The translations under genes were made by a program, and so were the position numbers. Positions 1 to 11,500 of a stretch of DNA of 64,000 nucleotides are shown piece after piece. The stretch comes from Sphagnum compactum (lineage: Eukaryota; Bryophyta; Sphagnopsida; Sphagnales). The notes beneath the pieces are model-generated. The model searched no databases and was not told the origin of the DNA. It worked only from the letters and a program-made list of their open reading frames with translations. The stretch lies in NCBI GenBank assembly GCA_965153455.1, contig OZ234504.1, positions 8,804,001 through 8,868,000 on the forward strand, read 5' to 3'. Position 1 is the stretch's first letter. Every line of letters begins with the position of its first letter.

Positions 1-69
1 ATACCTATCATCAACAGTTTTTGTCCGGTTCCTGGATTTGAAGGCTCTAGCTTATTTGTTTAATTCTGG

Positions 70-540
70 CTAAAATTTATAAAATATTGACAGGATTTTT
101 GGTGCCAGTCCTGAGCAGTAATTTTTTGGGTGGACAAACAATGGTCCTGGGTAAGGTTCTCCCTCCCCACCCCAATTTTTTTTTTTCCCAAAAAGGACCT
201 TTTTTGTTTGAAAATGAAAAATTTCCTTGTTCACCTTTTCTTTTGGGTACAAATTGACCAAAAAAATTCCAATTTCATTTTTAAATTGATTTTTTGGATT
301 TAAAATGAAAAATTTCATTATGTAGCTTTTTCTGGGGGGCAAAAAATTGTCAATCAATAAAAACAATGGGCCTGAGTAAGCTTCTCCCTCCCCTCCCCCT
401 CCCCATCCTTCCCCCCAAAGCCAAAATCCAGAAATAATTTTCTTTTGAATTAAAAAAAATGGAAATTCGACTTATTATGCTTTTCTTTTGGGTAGAAAAT
501 TGAATTGCTTCCATTTGAAGATACACAAACAAACAAGAAG
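70..540. repeat. Two-copy direct repeat, about 225-bp period, low complexity
   Basis: Two diverged copies begin near 135 and 361. Each starts with AACAATGG(T/G)CCTG(G/A)GTAAG, then a C-rich stretch, a T/A-rich stretch and CTTTTCTTTTGGGTA. No protein similarity is visible in any frame; open frames here come from low complexity. Confidence 0.6.
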
Positions 541-1271
541 CAAAACCTTCTTGTTCCAGATCCTCAATTGTTTTTGGCTACTCCAAAGGTGCTCGCTCCT
601 CTTGGATAGATAGGAGTTTTTATAACAAATTTCCCCTCTACTATTACAAGGTCCAAAAGGATTTTATGGTGTAAATTCTGTTGCAGAGACATAAAAACAT
701 TCTTTTGTGTTCAGATGATTGTTGGGAAGCTTCTGGTACATAGGAACAGCTCTTTTCTAAGGGGACCAGATAGATAGATGCTGCTTGTGGTGAAGGGGGA
801 AAGAAGAAGGACTTGGTGCAAAATGTTTTCTCTGCACTGGATGTTGGAACTTGCAACACGCATATTTCAATTAATTAACATACCTAAGTACCTCTACCCC
901 CAAAGGGGGAGGAAAGGCTGGTCTTGCAATGCTTAATGAACTTATTATATATATTGCCGTACCTTTTACCATTTCGGCATCTTCTCAACGGTTGTTTAGG
1001 GGGCTTTTGTTTTGTTTTTTTTGTCTCCATACCTAAAATTCTGACTATAGTTGTTGAGCTGAGGGGAAGAAAAAAAAAAAAAAACCAAGTAATTTTGCAC
1101 TACTTAGACACACTGCACCACCAAACCAAGCTTTAGGGCATGCACTCAATAGGAACATCAAATGAATTTCTAGAACTTTCAACATTGTGAGTCAGATGAT
1201 TTTGAGAAAATTTGACAATTTGTTGAAAATAATTTAATTATTGCCGGAATGGTAAAGATGTTATGTGTAGC
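541..1271. other. No recognisable gene
   Basis: Mixed-composition DNA with short open frames on both strands that lack recognisable domains, splice context or neighbours. A poly-A run lies at 1070-1084. I see no RNA gene or transposon domain. Confidence 0.5.
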
Positions 1272-1363
1272 GTAAAGCCCTACTAGGGAGGGGGCATTCT
1301 CAAAATAAGGGGCCGAGCCTAGCCCCGCATTTTAGGAATGTCCCCCCCACCCATGGGCTTTAC
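1272..1363. mobile_element. Foldback MITE-like element, family F1, copy 1
   Basis: The left end GTAAAGCCC...GGGGGCATTCTCAAAATA is mirrored by the right end, whose reverse complement reads GTAAAGCCCATGGGTGGGG followed by a GACATTCCTAAAATGC block. The arms are about 40 bp around a short centre. Related copies lie at 55980-56088 and 59663-59759, and an arm-like pair at 3671-3789. There is no coding capacity. Target-site duplications could not be fixed, so the exact ends are provisional. Confidence 0.65.
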
Positions 1364-1430
1364 CTATCGTAAAGTGCGAGGCAAAATTCATCAAGAACCA
1401 AACCTGTGTACACCACCAGGCATAATGAAC

Positions 1431-1590
1431 GGGAAGGTTCTTATGCCTACTCCTCATTAGTGGAAGGGCTCTTATGCCTACTCCTCAATAATGGGAGGGT
1501 TCTTATGCCTACTCCTCATTAGTGAGAGGGCTCTTATGCCTACTCCTCAATAGTGAAAGGGTTCTTACACCTATAAGTAGGCATAATATC
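1431..1590. repeat. 31-bp tandem repeat, about 5 copies
   Basis: Units start near 1436, 1467, 1498, 1529 and 1560, exactly 31 bp apart. Each contains GG(T/C)TCTTATGCCTACTCCTCA. Units 1 and 3 match better (GGTTC, CATTAG-like) and 2 and 4 match better (GGCTC, CAATA-like), suggesting a 62-bp higher-order unit. The array is followed by an inverted fragment, AGTAGGCATAAT. The sequence just after it (1560-1598) reappears reverse-complemented at 59540-59575. Confidence 0.85.
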
Positions 1591-1599
1591 CCTCCCAAT

Positions 1600-2859
1600 T
1601 TCTAGGAGTGAAATTGATGAATATAGGGTGCCCTCCACATACACTACAAATTTTCTCTCATGACAATACAAACTCAAAGCAGTGATTTGTTGTGAGAGGT
1701 GATATTTCGTGACCTGGTGACCCTTTGAAAAAATAAAAATAAAATAAAAAGCCCTTTGCTCCAAGTACAAAGGCTTTTACCTCACTGTAGCCACATTATG
1801 AGGGAAAAAAACACTTGGAGTCACTGCATTTATACAATAATAAGCTGTGCAACATGTGGCCAAAATCTAGCATGATTCCTAAACTTTTCTACTTTCCTCT
1901 ATGACATGTACTCAAATTTGGCTCGTTCCTCTTGTCACAAAATTTGAAAAACAAAACACTGGGACCAAGCTTATGAATATCTGTCAAGAGGGTATAAACT
2001 ATAAACTACAAAAAATAAGATGAAAATACAACGTTATGAAAATCTCCCCAAAAATGCCTTCTTCCAAAAGAAAAATATTATTTCATTGGGGGTTATGAAA
2101 TAGTGAAAATCTTCGTGAACATGGGTGACATACCCTAATCGTTAGTGTAGTACCTTAAGGGTTACATACCATAATTGTTAGTGACGCAGTACCTTTACCT
2201 TCAGTAAGGCCCTGGATCGAGGACATTACTTGAAGCATTCTTGCATTTGGCTCTCACTTCACGTGGGCCTTTTTCCTTTTCATTTGGTAATTCCCTCAAC
2301 CTTGCGCCTTATTGTACACATGAAGACGACCATAAAGAAATGCCCGCTTGTCTTCACACAAGGGGAGGCATTTTCTGTTGGGGACCCATTTTTATATTTG
2401 GTGAGGAGAAGTTCTTCGGCTTGCTCCATTAAACAATGTGAAAATTTGTTGCTTATTCCAAAAACATGGGAAACAGACAACAAATGCATACCCCAATACA
2501 CACACCTTCAAGACCACCCCCACACTAGCCTACCCCCCAAAAGGAAAAAATAAAATAAAGTAAAAAGCTGGCTCTATTGCGTGCATGCTAACCAATTTCC
2601 CATTGGTTCGAGTAGATTTTTTATTTCAAACTGTGTTCATACCTATATGGCGAAGACTAATGGCTGTGACGTGAATTGTGGGGACGGAATGCACAAGTGG
2701 CCCACATTCAATTGAGAGCTCAAAACAACACATGGATTTTTATTTTATTTTTTGGCTCCCATCATTTATGGGAGACAACAAGAACAAGAAGAAAGGGGGG
2801 GGGGGCCGGGGGGGTGGCGGCTTTAGGGGAAAGGGTGGGGACGTTCCATTTGAGAATAA
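1600..2859. other. No recognisable gene
   Basis: Contains short open frames without domains, an A/T-rich middle and a G-run near 2797-2812. A weak tRNA-like patch at 2569-2615 is discussed among the rejected items. Confidence 0.5.
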
Positions 2860-3345
2860 AGTTGACTCCACCACCCAATAAAAAAATTTGCCATTAAAAG
2901 AAAAAAAACAAAACAAAAAGACCCCTCAAATGAATGTCCTGGAAAGTGGCACATTGTTGTCCTAAATAGAATCTTCCGTAAATAAAATATTTAATTAAAA
3001 AGAATTCTATATATATATCTTTCATTATAATTTTTAAATAGCCAAATTTAAGTCCATTATACATTAAAAGTTCAATGCACTTGCCAAGTTTAAAAGCATT
3101 TAGTAACTAACTTGTTGGGCGAGAGCTTGGGAGCCAGGGTAGGGCCCATGGTTAGTAAGTTGACTCCACTACCCAATAAAAACCTTTGCTAAAAGAAGAA
3201 GAGAAGACACCCCCCCCCCCCCCCCCCCCCCCCAAAAAAAACCCTTTGAAATTGATGTCCTGGAAAGTGGCATATTGCATGTCCCAAAACTCAAATCTTC
3301 CAAAATTGAATAATTAATTAAAAGTAATATACATATCAAACCATT
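2860..3345. repeat. Two-copy direct repeat, about 295-bp period
   Basis: Copy 1 begins near 2862 and copy 2 near 3157. Shared blocks in order are AAGTTGACTCCAC(C/T)ACCCAA, TGTCCTGGAAAGTGGCA(C/T)A, AATCTTCC and TTAATTAAAA. Copy 2 carries a C-homopolymer of over 20 bases at about 3211-3233. No coding potential is seen. Confidence 0.7.
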
Positions 3346-3670
3346 TTTTTTCACTAGGTATGAAAATTAATCAAAGAGAAAAGTGCATTCATCCCCAATA
3401 ACTATAACAATTAAAAGTTTCATTGCACTATATAGCCTATAAGTAGCTTATGCAAACCCCCAAAAAAAGTTACTACTTAACCCAATTAACTCAATTAAGC
3501 ATAACCTAACTGCATGGACTAACTAAGATCACTAGAAGAAATTAAAAGAGGAGGTACCTACCAGTACAATATGTACTGGGGTATATGGGGTGCAAACCTG
3601 GGTATATATATGGTACTGATACGAGTACCGGTTATTGAAGAACATAATTAACCAGTACTTAGTTGAGTTC

Positions 3671-3789
3671 AGGCCCAATTTTGGTAAATGCCCTCAACCA
3701 AGGGCTTTGCCTGGGTTTAAGTACCAAGGAATGGTCCCAAAGTGAAGGCCCAATTTTGGTAATGCCCTTGACTAAGGGCTTTACCTGCC
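3671..3789. repeat. Direct repeat pair resembling F1 foldback arms
   Basis: Two about 42-bp copies, near 3671 and 3748, share AGGCCCAATTTTGGTAA and AAGGGCTTT(G/A)CCTG. The order ATTTTGGTAATG...GGCTTTAC matches the right arm of the F1 element at 55980-56088, so this is probably a rearranged relative of that family. Confidence 0.5.
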
Positions 3790-4439
3790 ATAAAGAACGG
3801 TTACAAATTTTTCCTTTTAATGATAGGAAAATTTTACAAGGCACAACACCAAAATTGTAAAGCTCGGTTCAACATTGTAAAGCCCACTTTGGTGCAGGCA
3901 GAAAAAATATGTGTTATATAACATCTAGCCCAAATACACTAGGAAATTTCTTGAGACATTTCTATTTAAAAAAATAAACCAATACTGATATCTACCAGCT
4001 ATGAAAATTAAAAGTAATGCATTAGTTTTAAAAAAAATAATATTTTAATTTTTAAAAAAAAGGCCATAACAAGGACGAGTCTTGGGGGGGGGGGGAATTT
4101 TCACATTTGTGGCAATAGCAAAAATTCCAAATTTGGAAATATGAAGTATAAAATTGAAAAAAAGCCATAATGTTTTTTTTCCAAAATTCCCCAAACTTTG
4201 AAAACCACAAAATTTGGGGGGGGGGGGGTGGGGGGGAATAGGGGATAAGTGAGAATATTGAGCATCCAATGGCAGTGAATTATTGAGAGCCCGCTATTCA
4301 AGGTGTTCCGACCAAATAGGTAGTTTAGTAGACACCTAGGAAGTAGGCTAGCAGTAGGGGTTGTAGCCTAGTTGCTTCGTCCCGACAAAGCGAAAAAAGC
4401 CTAGCATGGGGTGCCTACTTTTTATCGTAGGTCTGTTGT
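3790..4439. other. Gene-free stretch with long G-runs
   Basis: AT-rich sequence interrupted by G-homopolymers near 4084-4095 and 4214-4237. No gene, RNA gene or transposon domain is seen. Confidence 0.5.
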
Positions 4440-4774
4440 AGGTAAGTACCCTACGGTATAGACTGCTTACCTTTGGTTCCTCGCTTTCTCCTCTTCTTCT
4501 TCTTCTTCACCGCCCGCTGTGCTTGCTGGCTCGCTCGCGCGCGCGTATGAGAGAACGGGGAGTCGACGGACGACGCAGTCAAGTGCAGCAGCAGCAGTAG
4601 CAGCTTCTTTTTTTTTCTTCCATTGTGTTCTTGGAGAGCTTGAATATCTCTTGTTTTCATGCTCCACACTCAAGACTTTAAGAGCCAGAATTTGGTTCTT
4701 TTGGAACCTCGTTTGCTTGTTGTCGGTGTTTCCTCTTCAGTGCGTTGTTGTTTTGTCAAGCCTCTGATGCGCAC

Positions 4775-4778
<4 letters not shown>

Positions 4779-4823
<45 letters not shown>
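4779..4823. repeat. (GA)n microsatellite
   Basis: Uninterrupted GA dinucleotides, about 22 units, inside the leader zone of SPL gene A. Confidence 0.95.
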
Positions 4824-4825
<2 letters not shown>

Positions 4826-5109
4826 GTTGTAGGATTTTTTGAAGGTGGTCGTCAGTCAGTGATTTATTTCTTGCTTTCGAGAGCGACAGGCAGGCGGGCG
4901 GGCTGGCGGTATTCTATCATGTGAAGGAAACACTGAAGAGATCAAGGAGAGAAAGGCTGCTGGGAAGCGGAAGAAGAAGAAGAGGTGATGATCTGGTTTG
5001 CTTCCGCTGGACTTGTGGACTCTTCTGATCTGAGAAAGGTGAATTATATTGGAAAGCTGTTAAGTGGAAAGTCTTTGAACAGGGAGCAAGGTCTTGTGAA
5101 GGTCTTCTG

Positions 5110-5112
<3 letters not shown>

Positions 5113-5150
<38 letters not shown>
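5113..5150. repeat. (AG)n microsatellite
   Basis: About 19 uninterrupted AG units in the leader zone. Confidence 0.95.
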
Positions 5151-5152
<2 letters not shown>

Positions 5153-5460
5153 GTGGTGCACAAAGCGGGTGGCGTGCTCCGACAGAGGCTGGCTTGATGG
5201 GGTAATAAGAACATCGTCGAGAGCGGAGGGGTCGCGTGAAGGAGGAGTCAGACGTACTGTCGCAAAACACTTCTTCTGTTGTCCAGTTATGTCGTCGAGA
5301 GTCGAATATCAATTTTGAAGTCGTCAGATGTGTTCGCCATTTCTATCAAGTGTTGAACAGGAGTGACGAGGTGTGAATTGCATCATCAGGTAGTCTCAGT
5401 CAGTCAGAACTTTGCAGCACAAAAGACTTGTAAGAAGATTAGTAGAGGAGCGTCCTCACA

Positions 5461-5473
5461 GAGCGAGAGCGAG

Positions 5474-5509
<36 letters not shown>
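5461..5509. repeat. (GAGAGC)n/(GA)n microsatellite
   Basis: Begins as GAGCGAGAGCGAGAGC and grades into pure GA. It is the third GA tract of the leader zone. Confidence 0.95.
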
Positions 5510-5513
<4 letters not shown>

Positions 5514-6420
5514 GGAAATAGAGCCTGAACACGGGGGAGATCATGGCTAGTGCTTTTCCGTGTTGTTGTCGTTCGAAGGTGCTCAAGGGGAAAGAGACGA
5601 TAAAAGCTGATTTTCTTTGTTTCTTGTGTTGTTGAAGGAGGAGATGGCTTCTTCTTTACTGATCTGCACCTGGTCCTGTCCAAGACTGACAGAAGAAGTC
5701 GGGAAGTACTTAGCCTGAAGAAGAACCGTGGCGCTGGTCAGTCAAGGTCTTGACAGAGTAAGTGCTTGTGTCGTCGCTCAGCGTGATGCGGTGAAGCTTG
5801 TACTTGTGAAGCAAAAGCCACGATTGAAGGAAGGAGTGGTGTGGAGACTGAAGTTCTTCGGCGGGTGAGGAAGAGAAAACGTTGCTCAAGGCTACAATAA
5901 CTCCGTGAATAACCGATCAACTGATCTGTAGGGTTGTTGCGGCACGGGAAGGGAGAGGAGTTTTCGAGAGCAGATAAAACCTGAAGGCAAAGAAGACGCT
6001 GCTGCGGCCAAGAGACGCCCGGGGAGAGAAGATCCGAGAGGCTCGATGACTTGATACAGAACTTGAACTTTCACTCCGGTAGCTGCAATGGCTAGGCATC
6101 CTCGTGCACGAAGATGCTGCGTGGGATGGTAGGCTCGGCTCTTGAGCGCATTGTATTGATGCCCTCCAAGTGTTGACAGTTCTTGCAGAAACATACAACG
6201 TTGTGTGTTCCGAGCTGAGAACAAAAAGCTTAGAGCGACGCTATCTAGAACCACAAGTGCCAGCAGACTCTCAGCGAAGGTGGGGGCTGTACAAGGAAGA
6301 AACTTAGTCACTAGACAAACTAGACAGGGAAAAAAGCTCAACAAAAAAAACAACAATGATAAGCACCTCAGGAGGAAATGGAGGAGACTAGACAGTCAGG
6401 GGAAATTTCCAGAATGAAAG

Positions 6421-8519
6421 AAGTCTCCAAATGCGAAGGTGGTGGCAGCTGAGTTATGCCACATCTAACTCATTAAGGACATGAGTCTACTGGCGTTTTT
6501 GATAGGGGACCAGGAATCCATGAAGGCAGAAAACAAATTTCTGTCTTCTCATTCTCCCATTACATGAGCACAGTCCTCACTGCTGCCATTTGTTGTCTGT
6601 GATGCATTCCTGCAACTTTGCTGCTAGCATTCGGCAGCAATGGGTTCAATGGTATCTTGACAACTGAATTCCATTAAGGTATGTCAATTTCAGCTTCATG
6701 AAAGTTGCAGTTTATTCTCACATCACTGACATTGCAAATCTCCCTTGAAGGGACTCTTTCATCGAAATTCAACACATCTCTGTTGGATACCTCTAGGAAA
6801 GTTAGTCCATTGCAAAAACCATAATAATAATGTGCGTGCATTTTGAGAGTTTGAGCAGCCTGTAGATGCTGTATGGGTATTGTAGCCTTGTTGCCCAGTG
6901 CTTGCCTATGTCCTTTGTAGTCCGTTTGCAAACATCCCACATGGTGGTCACAAGGATTGATGTATAACTGTATCAACAGTGTCTACATGAACATAAAGAA
7001 TGTCAGAGGAAACACTTCATGAAAGAAGCTCGAATGCCAATCAAGGCAAACATGGCACAGAAACTCATGCTTCATACATTTTGGTTAATCACTTTAGATC
7101 GACATCCTTGGCTGTGAAGAGCCTTAACAGAGACAGCCATTTTCTTGTACCCAGGTGGCTTGACAAGATGTTTGAAGATGTTTCTTGGATCCTGATGCAA
7201 AAATGGCCACCATTTGTTTTGTAGCTGCTTTATACCCTTTTTTCTCTGAGTTTATGTGTACTCCTCCAATGGCATCACCATGTTTCTTTATGCCAAAACT
7301 GGTTATCAAATTGAGACTAATGTATGTTGGTCATGGTACTGCAGAATAACTGGCAGAAATAGGCATCTCCTTGTTCTAAGGGACATTGAGAATCAATGCA
7401 ACATATGGAGGAGCACAATGGGAGACTATTAGCCAGTGCTGATTGATTCATGAATGTGGAGGAAGGAATAAAAAAAAGCCAATGCAACATCGCATAGATC
7501 TCTTCCGTAGTGAAATAAGCAAGCACTTTCTGGTGGTTGGGCATCTCTTTCTCCTTCACTTACTTATTCTTCTCTCACTTCCCCCTGTGCAGTTGCAATC
7601 ACATCATCCATCATTTGCCTTAGCACATAGGGGGGAAGTCTGAGATGCATGGTGCGCACTGCACTGACTTGAACAACCAGTGAGGTTGAATCCTGCCTCA
7701 TGTGGAGCCAGTCTATGGAGAAATTCAAATCTGTTGCTGGCAAATCTACAGCAGATGCATCAAGTGCTCTTGCTCTACAGGAGGTTGCAGCATTGGGGAA
7801 CACTGACTTACACCACTTACACTAACACAAAGAGCTTATTTGTGTTGGACACAGAGAAGCCTCACCAAGAACAGCAGAAGTCATCTGTATGTTCAATGAA
7901 AACCTGTTTCAACTGTGCCAAATATTGTGCTAGTGAAGGTGATATCCCAAGAATTCACCAAAAGAGGTCCACTGTTGAAGTCATAACCATCCAGAGTTTC
8001 TAAGAACATGGTTGCAACCTCATCCAAAACTTCCAAATAAGCACTGGAAGGTTCCTTTCATGCCCAAAAAGCTGTTGGGCATTGATAAGGTGCCATTCAT
8101 TGAACTCAAATGCTCGAGAAGTCACCTGGCACAACTGGCAGCTCAATCTTTGTAGAGTCTTGAGTGTTGTACTCAGGGAATCCCTGAGCATTATGAAGTT
8201 GCAAAGTAGGCATTCCTCTTCACAGCATGCCACTCATCCAGATTACCATAAAAGTATTTCACAGGTCCTCCTTGCTTGAGCCATTTGCTAGATTGCTCTT
8301 ATCCAGTAGTACAGTTTGAAATCAGATCCTGGAGTTCTGATCCAGTTTGAAATATTTCAGAAGTCTGGGAATTAATTGTTCTCAATACTTCTGTCCTCGG
8401 TGTGTTCTCTCTCCTCTGTCAAAGTGCTGAATTATTGTTTTGGATTGCCAACGGCTGATCTAGAATTCTAAGTTCACTAAGATTTATACTCCAATTTCCT
8501 TCGCCCTGGTCTCTGTGGG
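6421..8519 (+). other. Probable 5'UTR/intron sequence of SPL gene A
   Basis: Non-repetitive, about 45% GC sequence between the GA-rich leader and the start codon at 8520. It has no recognisable domain on either strand; open frames are below 110 codons and look incidental. Its low repeat content, unlike the flanks, suggests it is transcribed as leader or intron. Confidence 0.4.
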
Positions 8520-11500
8520 ATGAACTCTTCTGAAAATCAGCAAGGTGACCCCAACTGGGCACTGGTGAACTGGGACCACCCAGCTGCTATTTCCAGCCTT
8601 GATCAAGCCACACGTGAGTACCCAGCCAACCGCTCGGAGTGGGACTGGGATCCAATGACTCTGGCACAACACCATGGAAGTGGAGGCCCCAATGATTGCA
8701 GTGATGGAGACAGCAAAAATCATCTTACTCATGCAGGTCAGATCCAAGCATGCACAATGATGGGTAGTTCTCAGGTCAACAGTTTGTTTTTCTCATGTTT
8801 GGTGGAATATGACAATGAATGCCAGATTCTAGCATAGACATGAAATCAAGTAGCTTAAAGTGATCTGGCATTTGCCTCATCATGTGTGATTTCTCAATCT
8901 GTGAGGTTCAGGGTGCAACAGGACCCAACTGGTACCTTATACGTAGGCTATGTTGCCATGAGTGGTGGCTAACGTCATGACTGAATCTACTTATTGCTTC
9001 TGGTAATTTGACTGAAACTTAGTTTACTGGATATCTGTTTGCCCGAAATTCTGGGCAGATACATATATTCCAACCTTGACCTACTGTCAGGAGCTGATGA
9101 AGTAAGTGGGAAGCCATGGCACCTAGTCACTCCTATTCATGATTAAGGTGATGGTCTGATACTTTGTGAGTGGCACTCATAAGGTTATGACTGCACTCAT
9201 TCTTCTCATATTTGTTTTCCTATTTCTGGAACTGACAAAAATGCTTACCTTCAAGTGTTTTTGTGGATTTTTCTTTCTCTGCAATCTCATAGATGCAATT
9301 TCTCGATCTGTGGATGCTTCAGGCACAATATCAAACCTGCGGTCATATAACATGCTTTCAGGTGGGCTTCCACCCAATTTCACGCAGACTTCAATGGGGA
9401 TATACAATTCAGTTGGAGTCCGGAACTATGGAGCTCTTGATACATCAGGCAACCTTCCTATAACATCAACAATCCATAATGTCCTTGGCACATCAGGCAT
9501 CCCAGGGCTTGCAGCCACTGGTGGTTCTGGGCTTCATGGTGACATTCGAAGCTCTTTCCATGACCAGCGGCGAGAGTTCTTTGCAAGCATGCAGCAGGAT
9601 CTTCATATGGTGAAGAGAGAGGATGTAAGTCACTGCTGCTATACAGGTCTTTGAACAAAAGGTGGGGGATGAGGACCCAACAAAATGTGTCACCATCCTG
9701 GTCTCATGTTGTGTTCATGCACAGTTCAGCTGAACAAGCCAAATCAATCCCATATTAGTTGTTTTATGTCCATCCACTAATTCTGACTCCTCAAGCCAAA
9801 GACCAACAGGGATTGCTTTCTCATGATAGACTATTGTACGTGCTGTACTAGCAGTTATTCTTGTTGGAGTTTGCCTCTTGCTCAGCTGCTTTGTGGAGCT
9901 TTGGTGGGTTTAAGTCAGTGTGCCTGGAAGAACTGCATCCAGAAATTAAGGATTGCTGAATTCTACATATTTCTGAGATCTACTAGCATGTAATGTTCTG
10001 GACAGAACCTTAATGATGTGCTTGCAAACACCTGTTTTTTTGGGTTCACATCTCTTTGACATGCTGCAAAGTTTCTGGGTTTCTGAAGTCCAGTGAGATC
10101 TCTGCAGATAAGTGATGGCCATGGTGCTCGCCTAGGACTCAACCTTGGTGTGCGCACCTACTTCTCCATGGAAGACACTGTTGCAGGGCGACCAGGGAAA
10201 AGACACCGAGCAGCTTCTCCTGGGTCACAGGTCCCCATTTGCCAGGCAGAGGGTTGCAATGCTGATCTCAGCACAGCCAAGCCCTACCATCGTCGCCATA
10301 AAGTGTGTGATCTTCACTCAAAGGCCCCCAGTGTTGTGATTGCTGGTCAAACTCAGAGGTTCTGCCAGCAGTGCAGCAGGTATTTTTTCATAACCAACTA
10401 TTACAGCTTGGTTCTAATTGTACAGTTTATTCCTGTAGACTGGTGTCTTGGTTCTCTGAGTGGTCTGCCAATAACAGTCAGTTTTACATATGTTAATTGC
10501 TAGCTAGCAGTTATGCCTTTTGAGTTCCAAGGACATGACCAACTATCTGCACTGGTTTGTTACTAGCACAGATACATCTCAGTGTATTGTATGCTTGGTT
10601 TTGAAAAGGATCTGGTTGTGTTTTGTGGCTGCACATGGTTCTCCTTATGAACAGATTCCACTTTCTAGTTGAGTTTGATGAGGGGAAACGGAGCTGTAGG
10701 AAGCGGCTAGCAGACCACAATAGACGGCGCCGCAAGCCACAGCCCAGTGCTTTGAACTGTGATATGACAGATGCATGTGTTGGGGTGAAGGGCGTAGATG
10801 AATTGTCAGTTTCTCATGCCAGTGGTGAGTGAAGTTCTTGCCAGCACACATTTTCTCCTCATGTCAATCCTGCCCTTCTCAGCTGATGATGCTGATTTGT
10901 GTGGTGATTTTGAAAGCACAATGTACCTTGAACCATTTTACATGTCTCCGCAACCTTTTCTGACATTTGATCTACTAGCAGACCCAAAATCAATGCTCTT
11001 GCACTTGAAAAAGTGTGGCTCTCCAAGTTCCACCTCACTTGAAGACTCTGATGATCGGCCTGGATCTGCTGGAAATAACCTGCAATTGCACACGTCTGCT
11101 GCAACAGTTGGAAGTGCTGCTGGGGAGGACCATTTCTCTAGTCAGACTGGGATGCAGATGAGTTCCAAGCCCATGAGGGTCTTAGAGGCACATGCTAAGT
11201 TACTATCTGCTATGCCACACTCCCCACCAGCCCCTCTAATGCTACATACTCGAAAGCACCAGCTGCCAATGGTGCCAGGGATAGTGAACTACTCCCAGGA
11301 TGCCACTGGGTACCAACAATATTTGCAGGTACATAATTAGGTCAATGGTGGAATTAGGCAAAATCTAAATTAGTGTCTTTGTTCTTGTTCTGGATTGAGC
11401 TTGATGAAGAAAAAATTGTGGTTATTTGTAGCATTTGTTTCAAGCCATATACCACCACATGTGGCACCAGCCTGATTGCCTTCTCACAGATCTCCTCTTC

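Larger units (their letters stand above)
4440..6420 (+). promoter_or_regulatory. GC-richer, GA-microsatellite-rich leader/promoter zone of SPL gene A
   Basis: Composition changes sharply near 4440 from AT-rich repeats to CpG-containing sequence (an alternating GC stretch near 4531-4546), with CT-rich and then GA-rich blocks on the + strand. Three (GA)n tracts lie at 4779-4823, 5113-5150 and 5461-5509. Pyrimidine/purine microsatellites of this kind are common near plant transcription starts and in 5'UTRs. The next + strand coding exon is SPL gene A at 8520, so this is inferred to be its promoter and 5' leader, probably with 5'UTR intron(s). No start site or TATA box could be fixed. Short upstream ATGs are present. 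The zone could instead belong to an unrecognised non-coding transcript. Confidence 0.5.

Noticed and set aside
2569-2615. tRNA/SINE-like patch: TGGCTCTATTGC and GGTTCGAGTAG
   Set aside because: Both boxes deviate from consensus, the spacing is only about 24 nt, and no stem structure closes. Too weak to call.
5892-6356. 154-codon open frame on the minus strand in the leader zone
   Set aside because: No domain, no splice or neighbour support, and it lies antisense to the GA-rich leader; likely due to composition.
10380-10503. Read-through of SPL gene A past the exon 3 donor (ending at a stop near 10501)
   Set aside because: The conserved SBP domain continues in frame only after splicing to 10655; the read-through would cut the second zinc site.
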